Both the position numbers and the translations under genes were made by a program. A stretch of DNA of 64,000 bases, taken from a virus. Positions 60,228-64,000 of the stretch are shown here, piece by piece (the first letter of the stretch is position 1; every line of letters begins with the position of its first letter). The notes beneath the pieces were generated by a model. The model had not been told where the DNA came from and did no database searches. It saw only the letters and a list, made by a program, of their open reading frames with translations. The stretch covers positions 1 to 64,000 of the IMG/VR virus record IMGVR_UViG_3300006874_000001; one strand, 5' to 3'.

Positions 60228-60695
60228 ATGAACATTTTCTATTTACACGAAGACCCGCACGTTGCGGCCACCTACATGTACAACAAGCATGTAGTGAAGA
60301 TGATTCTCGAATCAGCGCAGATGTTATGTACGGCGCACCACCACTATGGCAACCACGACGTGCCATACAAGAAGGCGCACTACAACCATCCTAGCACAAT
60401 TTGGGCAAGGTCTTCACGAAACCAATACTATTGGCTATACCTTCATATGATGGCCTTGGGTGACGAATACACGCGTCGCTACGGCAAGGTGCATAGCTCG
60501 ATCGAAAAATGTGGTGAGGTGCTACGCTACGCTCCTGAAGATATGCCCAACCTTCCCTTCGAGCAACCGCCACAATGCATGCCTGACGAGTACAAAGACC
60601 CGTGTAGCGTGACCGCGTACTGGAACTACTACATCGGGGATAAACACAACGTAGCTAACGCAGATGAGCAAATTAAAACAGCCCACTTCACATGA
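60228..60695 (+). CDS. Putative pyrimidine-dimer DNA glycosylase-like protein
   Basis: A 155-residue protein with MNIFYLHEDP, NKHVVKMILESAQMLCTA, HPSTIWARSS then YYWLYLHMMALGDEYTRRYG, and CMPDEYK. This pattern belongs to a common phage family related to pyrimidine-dimer-DNA glycosylase. It would start base-excision repair of UV damage. The leader is CAATTCAATTCA. Its last codons overlap the next ORF by 4 bases. Family recognised by pattern, catalysis not shown. Confidence 0.6.
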   Translation: MNIFYLHEDPHVAATYMYNKHVVKMILESAQMLCTAHHHYGNHDVPYKKAHYNHPSTIWARSSRNQYYWLYLHMMALGDEYTRRYGKVHSSIEKCGEVLRYAPEDMPNLPFEQPPQCMPDEYKDPCSVTAYWNYYIGDKHNVANADEQIKTAHFT

Positions 60696-60853
60696 GTAGA
60701 GACCTTACTGAATTTCAAAAATTTCTAGAAACAATTTCAAACGACAAAAACACACACACACCACGAGCTCGACGTCGCAAGATGGAACGAGCAATCAAAA
60801 AGTACAACGTAAACAATGGCAAAGTATCAACTGACAGAGAGAGCGAAACATGA
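60692..60853 (+). CDS. 53-residue basic early protein
   Basis: Short ORF (MSRDLTEFQKFLETISND) with a basic middle RARRRKMERAIKK. It starts in an ATGA overlap and ends 38 bases inside the DnaA-like gene, in another frame. Possibly a DNA-binding partner of the next gene; no family. Confidence 0.5.
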   Translation: MSRDLTEFQKFLETISNDKNTHTPRARRRKMERAIKKYNVNNGKVSTDRESET

Positions 60854-61301
60854 CCTAGCCGAGCTAGAAGCAGAGGTCAACAACATCATTGCTCAATGCA
60901 CCGAAACCGAGGGTTTTGACTTGCGTACAACCGAGTCGAAGCGGTTGTATAGCACAGCAGTTCAGCTCATGTGCATGTTTGTGCGTGATTTCATGCATAG
61001 GTTCGAGCGACACCAACGGACTAGAGCCTTGGCTGAATGGTTCGGAAAGGACAGGACGACAATGCTCCACCACTTCAAGGGCGGAAACATCCGTCTTGAA
61101 TCTGAAGAAGGCTTCAGGCACATGTACTCCATGCTCAGCTCGTTGGGAATCCAATGCACCACGGAGGGATGGATTAGATCGCACGAGTTGCGAATCAGGT
61201 TTATCGACAGGCAGATTTCTATCCTAAAGGATAGGAGAAAGAAATTAGAAAAAAAACGCGAAAAAGGTTGCAAAATCACCCTTGACGACCTATCTTTGTA
61301 A
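60816..61301 (+). CDS. DnaA domain IV-like DNA-binding protein
   Basis: A 161-residue protein. Residues 50-100 resemble the DnaA C-terminal helix-turn-helix: MFVRDFMHRFERHQRTRALA, then WFGKDRTTMLHHFKGG, where the DnaA signature would read DHTTVLHA. The last 40 residues are a basic coiled coil. It likely binds specific duplex DNA, perhaps the phage origin, just upstream of recombination genes. No ATPase domain is present. The early promoter at 61268 lies inside its 3' end. Confidence 0.6.
   Translation: MAKYQLTERAKHDLAELEAEVNNIIAQCTETEGFDLRTTESKRLYSTAVQLMCMFVRDFMHRFERHQRTRALAEWFGKDRTTMLHHFKGGNIRLESEEGFRHMYSMLSSLGIQCTTEGWIRSHELRIRFIDRQISILKDRRKKLEKKREKGCKITLDDLSL
61268..61298 (+). promoter_or_regulatory. 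Early promoter inside the end of the DnaA-like gene
   Basis: TTG (61268-61270), 20 bases, TATCTTTG (61291-61298): a perfect Bacteroidota promoter overlapping the last codons of the upstream gene. The leader has CAATTCAATTCAATTCATG. Confidence 0.8.
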
Positions 61302-61320
61302 ACTCAATTCAATTCAATTC

Positions 61321-61875
61321 ATGTCTAATTATCAGTTCAAGACCACGAACATCCGTGGCAAGAAGTACGTCGAAGTGAACGAACGTATCAAGTTCTTTCG
61401 GCAAGAAGCCCAGTACAAAAACTGGACCATCTCGACAGAGTTCCCTGTGATGGACTCCGAGATGTGTGTATGCAAATGCGTCGTTGCTGACGCAGAAAAG
61501 CGAGTAATCGCTACAGGTCACGCTCACGAGGAGCGTAGCTCATCTAACATCAACAAGACAAGCTATGTCGAAAACTGCGAAACATCCGCTGTCGGAAGAG
61601 CGCTGGCGATGCTCGGAATCGGAATCGACACGTCTATTGCGTCAGCTAATGAAGTCGAAGAGGCTATCGCAAAGCAGCAAGCCATCGTTGACAATCCTCA
61701 AGTTCAGAAGCTTGCCAAAGCGCTCGACGCACCGCTAGAGAACATCATGGATAAGGCCGTGGGTTACATCAAGTCCGCTACGGACAAGAAGAAAGCCTTC
61801 GACGCCATCATCAACAAGCACGGTGACCAACTCACCGAGAAGCAAGTATCAGGACTCAAAAAATTCGTACGATGA
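61321..61875 (+). CDS. Single-strand annealing-type recombination protein
   Basis: A 184-residue protein (begins MSNYQFKTTNIRGKKYVEVN). The core ENCETSAVGRALAMLGIGID and the following SIASANEVEEAI are the typical signature of a phage recombinase family found next to exonucleases. It pairs with the PD-(D/E)XK exonuclease two genes downstream as a Red/RecET-like module. Possibly a Sak/ERF-type protein; the exact class cannot be set by eye. It follows a strong early promoter. Confidence 0.6.
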   Translation: MSNYQFKTTNIRGKKYVEVNERIKFFRQEAQYKNWTISTEFPVMDSEMCVCKCVVADAEKRVIATGHAHEERSSSNINKTSYVENCETSAVGRALAMLGIGIDTSIASANEVEEAIAKQQAIVDNPQVQKLAKALDAPLENIMDKAVGYIKSATDKKKAFDAIINKHGDQLTEKQVSGLKKFVR

Positions 61876-62237
61876 AAAACCTAACTAATTTCCAACAAGC
61901 TATCCTAGCGTCAGCATTTGTGTCGCTATGGATTTCACTCACCATGTGGTTCACTGGCAACGAGATGGTTGCCCTGTATGTAGGCATGTGGACCCCGACA
62001 ATCTTGTCCCTATCTCCGTTCTTCAAGGGCAAGGAGATGTCCAAGCGAAAGTATCGGATGAAGGCGCGAAATTCAGGCAAGAAGCCTGTAGGACGTCCTG
62101 TGGGCTGGCGCAAGCATGACAACGTAGCAAACCGCATCATCACGATGCGTCGCCGTGGGCACACGATCCGTGAAATCTCGGAGACGATGAACGTCCCCAA
62201 GTCAACCATCCACAACTACATCAAGCGTGGACACTAA
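61872..62237 (+). CDS. Membrane-helix plus helix-turn-helix protein
   Basis: A 121-residue protein. The N-terminus has two hydrophobic segments (AILASAFVSLWISLTMW, and VALYVGMWTPTILSL, about residues 10-48). The C-terminus is a basic linker and a resolvase-type helix-turn-helix (TIREISETMNVPKSTIHNY). An inner ATG at 62037 would give only the soluble DNA-binding half (66 residues). Starts in an ATGA overlap. If the long form is made, it tethers DNA to the membrane. Confidence 0.55.
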   Translation: MKNLTNFQQAILASAFVSLWISLTMWFTGNEMVALYVGMWTPTILSLSPFFKGKEMSKRKYRMKARNSGKKPVGRPVGWRKHDNVANRIITMRRRGHTIREISETMNVPKSTIHNYIKRGH

Positions 62238-62238
62238 C

Positions 62239-62997
62239 ATGCGGGAGCAACTAACGGAGAAGGTGGGCAAGCCTCACCTCTCCTACTCCTCCCTCAAGTA
62301 CGCTCTTGGAGACATGAAGCTCTGGGAGATGTACATGCGGGGCCAGCTCAAGAAAGAGTCTGAAGCCTTGACTTTTGGGAGTTTGTATGACATGCTCTTG
62401 TTTGAACCAGAAAAAGCACATGACACTTACTATGTATTGGACGATAGCGACATTGTTGCTAGTATTGGGGGCAAGTATCCTCGCAGTACGAAACGCTATA
62501 AAGAGTGGAAGGCCGAAGCGGTCGAAAACAACTCGAACAAAGAGCTGGCGAGCCAAGAAGACTGGAAGAAAGCGCAGGAGATGATTCAACGTCTCAAGGA
62601 CTGTGGGCTTTACGACAAGAGATTTGCAGGTGGCAAGTATCAGGTGGAGTTCAACGTAGACCTTGACGGGGTTCCTCTCAAGGGATTTCTAGACTGTTTG
62701 CAAGGTGATAGTATCATTGATTCTAAGTCGTCTCGATCCATCGACAAGTTCAGGTACGACGTTAATAGCTTCAGCTATGACATCCAAGCCTACGTCTACA
62801 CCAAAGTGTTCGGCATCAAGGACTTCTATTGGGTAGTGCAAGAGAAAGCATTCCCCTTTTACCCTGCAGACGTCAAGTGTTCTGATGAGACGCTTTTCAG
62901 GGGAGAGATGAAGTTTCACGAAGCCTTGGAAAACATCAAAAACTGGCTTCAGAATGGAACGCCTACTGAAAAGCATTACGCAGAGTTTATTGTATAA
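62239..62997 (+). CDS. PD-(D/E)XK exonuclease (recombination module)
   Basis: A 252-residue protein: HLSYSSLKYALGDMKLWEMY and EALTFGSLYDMLLFEP at the N-terminus, VPLKGFLDCLQGDSIIDSKS in the middle, then FSYDIQAYVYTKVFGIKDF. These are the motifs of the PDDEXK-like phage exonuclease family (DUF3799-type), with the catalytic D and DxK near the centre (FLDC, IDSK). It would make 3' tails for the annealing protein. The ATG at 62239 is preferred to a GTG at 62227 that lies inside the previous gene. Confidence 0.8.
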   Translation: MREQLTEKVGKPHLSYSSLKYALGDMKLWEMYMRGQLKKESEALTFGSLYDMLLFEPEKAHDTYYVLDDSDIVASIGGKYPRSTKRYKEWKAEAVENNSNKELASQEDWKKAQEMIQRLKDCGLYDKRFAGGKYQVEFNVDLDGVPLKGFLDCLQGDSIIDSKSSRSIDKFRYDVNSFSYDIQAYVYTKVFGIKDFYWVVQEKAFPFYPADVKCSDETLFRGEMKFHEALENIKNWLQNGTPTEKHYAEFIV

Positions 62998-63004
62998 CCA
63001 CACC

Positions 63005-63097
63005 ATGAAGCTTTTGGCTACGGGATGTTTCATGGTATTAGTTTACGTAGTATCACTAATTCTTATTTCCAAAATCCTTAATTTATTTCTGTCATGA
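63005..63097 (+). CDS. 30-residue single-pass membrane peptide
   Basis: Short ORF (MKLLATGCFMVLVYVVSLIL plus ten residues) that is almost wholly hydrophobic. It starts 7 bases after the exonuclease stop and overlaps the SSB-like gene by ATGA. Possible regulator or toxin-like peptide; no family. Confidence 0.5.
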   Translation: MKLLATGCFMVLVYVVSLILISKILNLFLS

Positions 63098-63396
63098 GTG
63101 ACACTAAGTATGATTCCGTACTCGTTGGGTACACCGAAGAGCCTCGCATGTACGAGGGAGAGCTTTCTTCTTGGAGCGTTCGCTTCAAAGACCACGAGCT
63201 CAAAGAGATGATTGAGAAGTACGCAACATCTCGCAATCAAGAAGGCCAAGGTGGCAACATCTACCTCACGCTTTTCATGTCTAAAAACGGCAAACCTTGC
63301 TGTCGTGTGTTCGACCCGAACAGCGAAGCGGCCAAGGAGCGTCGCAACGCAAAGGCAGAAAAGTCAGAGGCTGAATCGGATGCCCTCCCGTTCTAA
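63094..63396 (+). CDS. SSB-like protein with acidic DALPF tip
   Basis: A 100-residue protein: an OB-fold-compatible beta-rich N-terminus (SVLVGYTEEPRMYEGEL, NIYLTLFMSKNGKPCCRVF), then a charged linker and the C-terminal tip ESDALPF. Acidic-LPF tips are the protein-protein interaction tails of bacterial SSBs. Its place in a recombination/replication operon fits ssDNA binding. The ends of the next gene overlap it. Confidence 0.55.
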   Translation: MSDTKYDSVLVGYTEEPRMYEGELSSWSVRFKDHELKEMIEKYATSRNQEGQGGNIYLTLFMSKNGKPCCRVFDPNSEAAKERRNAKAEKSEAESDALPF

Positions 63397-63676
63397 AGCC
63401 CCTATCTACCACATGTATGCTCGTGTCGCCTTCAAGAAACGGAAGGTAGTACACGAGCGTACTAAGTGGATTGTCTCGGTCTTCGACAACCCTCATGATA
63501 TCATGACCTATGACTCCAAAACAATGACGAGGCTCCAAGATGAGCTCTACGGAAGCACAAAGTCAGAGAGACATGTCATCATCAGGGAGGTCTTTGACCT
63601 TCAGAAGATTAGCGATTCAAACCTAACTATCGATGAACACAAGTCAGCGAATCAAAGAAAAGTGCAAGAGGCTTGA
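63380..63676 (+). CDS. Small basic hypothetical protein
   Basis: A 98-residue protein from the ATG at 63380 (MPSRSKAPIYHMYARVAFKK); a later ATG at 63413 is also possible. Mixed alpha/beta (WIVSVFDNPHDIMTYD). It overlaps the next gene by 44 bases. No family recognised. Confidence 0.5.
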   Translation: MPSRSKAPIYHMYARVAFKKRKVVHERTKWIVSVFDNPHDIMTYDSKTMTRLQDELYGSTKSERHVIIREVFDLQKISDSNLTIDEHKSANQRKVQEA

Positions 63677-63998
63677 AGAGCTTCTTCTGCATAAGAACGA
63701 AAAGTACGGGAACTCAGCACTTGAACCGCTGAACATTTTCTCGGAGGCAAATGCCGTAGCTGGTATCAAGGTAAGAATTGACGACAAGCTGAAGCGCATA
63801 CAGAACGCGGGGCTCGTAGACGAAACAGAAGACACACTCCAAGACCTTGCAGGGTACTTCATCCTGCTGATGATTGCAAAAGAAAATGAAAGTAACTCTA
63901 TTCAAGAACGTATACGACAAGACCACCCCGCACCACGTGACGATGAAGACCGCTTTGCGTCGCATACAGGAGGGGAAATCGAGTTCGGCTATATCTGA
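63633..63998 (+). CDS. Nucleotide-modification-associated (DUF1599/Nmad1-like) protein
   Basis: A 121-residue frame with LHKNEKYGNSALEPLNIFSE, VRIDDKLKRI and EDTLQDLAGYFILLMIA. This is the motif set of the DUF1599 / Nmad1 family, found in phages that alter nucleotides. Its conserved part ends by about residue 85. The last 35 residues overlap the primase start at 63886, so the frame's end may be unusual or the gene may be shorter in relatives. MazG-like function is possible. Confidence 0.7.
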   Translation: MNTSQRIKEKCKRLEELLLHKNEKYGNSALEPLNIFSEANAVAGIKVRIDDKLKRIQNAGLVDETEDTLQDLAGYFILLMIAKENESNSIQERIRQDHPAPRDDEDRFASHTGGEIEFGYI

Positions 63999-64000
63999 TG
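63886..64000 (+). CDS. Primase N-terminus (VirE_N / BT4734-like), 3' partial
   Basis: The frame from the ATG at 63886 is open to the window edge (38 codons): MKVTLFKNVYDKTTPHHVTM then ALRRIQEGKSSS. The pattern (KxTLFKNxxD..TP..V....AL..I..GKS) is the start of VirE_N-type primase proteins in Bacteroidota and their phages. It overlaps the previous frame by 113 bases. It may continue into the primase-helicase ORF at the start of the window. Confidence 0.6.
   Translation, partial: MKVTLFKNVYDKTTPHHVTMKTALRRIQEGKSSSAISD

Noticed and set aside
1-64000. CRISPR array, integrase or transposase
   Set aside because: No regularly spaced repeats and no integrase or transposase motifs were seen; nothing supports a lysogeny module.

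Overview
The window is most of a tailed-phage genome (or a near-complete circular phage contig) whose host is almost certainly a member of the Bacteroidota, probably marine. Reasons: start codons are preceded by A/T-rich leaders instead of Shine-Dalgarno sequences; promoters match the Bacteroidota -7 box TAnnTTTG, several with TTG 20-21 bases upstream; and two phage genes encode signal-peptide proteins that end in type IX secretion (T9SS) sorting domains, which only Bacteroidota can use. The portal, large terminase and major capsid protein resemble those of crAss-like and related podovirus-type Bacteroidota phages (recognition from sequence, not a database search).

Layout. 1-4.4 kb (+ strand): primase-helicase (5' end outside the window), two PD-(D/E)XK-type nucleases and a B12-dependent ribonucleotide reductase, closed by a UUCG-loop terminator. 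4.5-54.9 kb (- strand, except one + gene at 50 kb): the late block. Read in transcription order from 54.9 kb down it holds small basic head-associated proteins, an M15 endolysin, a GroES-like protein, two T9SS cargo proteins including an M43 metalloprotease, tRNA-Arg, terminase, portal, collagen-like and lectin-like fibres, several paralogous decoration-type proteins, scaffold and major capsid protein, tail connectors, a 2720-residue tail protein with Ca-loop and Cys repeats, a 3274-residue ejection-type protein, holin and spanin-like proteins. 54.85-55.5 kb is a divergent control region with several dyads. 55.5-64 kb (+ strand): the early block, a chain of very small genes joined by ATGA/TAATG overlaps, followed by a DnaA-domain-IV-like protein, a single-strand annealing protein, a PD-(D/E)XK exonuclease, an SSB-like protein, a nucleotide-modification-type protein and the first 38 codons of a primase.

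Most remarkable: a complete type I hammerhead ribozyme (56786-56835) that overlaps the stop codon of a small early gene. Every core position and three stems can be read by eye, and it lies 34 nt upstream of a tRNA-like element whose anticodon arm is collapsed. A second non-canonical tRNA-like element lies at 60.14 kb, with a related 13-base motif before it. The early promoters form a repeated module (20-base upstream repeat, TTG, N20, -7 box, conserved leader) with identical spacing in two copies. The late genes use a different signal, TATATTTG, often only 4-6 bases before ATG, which predicts leaderless or nearly leaderless late mRNAs.

The first ORF of the window looks like the C-terminal half of a primase-helicase and the last ORF like the N-terminal start of one. 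Both early blocks are on the + strand, so the window ends may be adjacent in a circular or circularly permuted genome.
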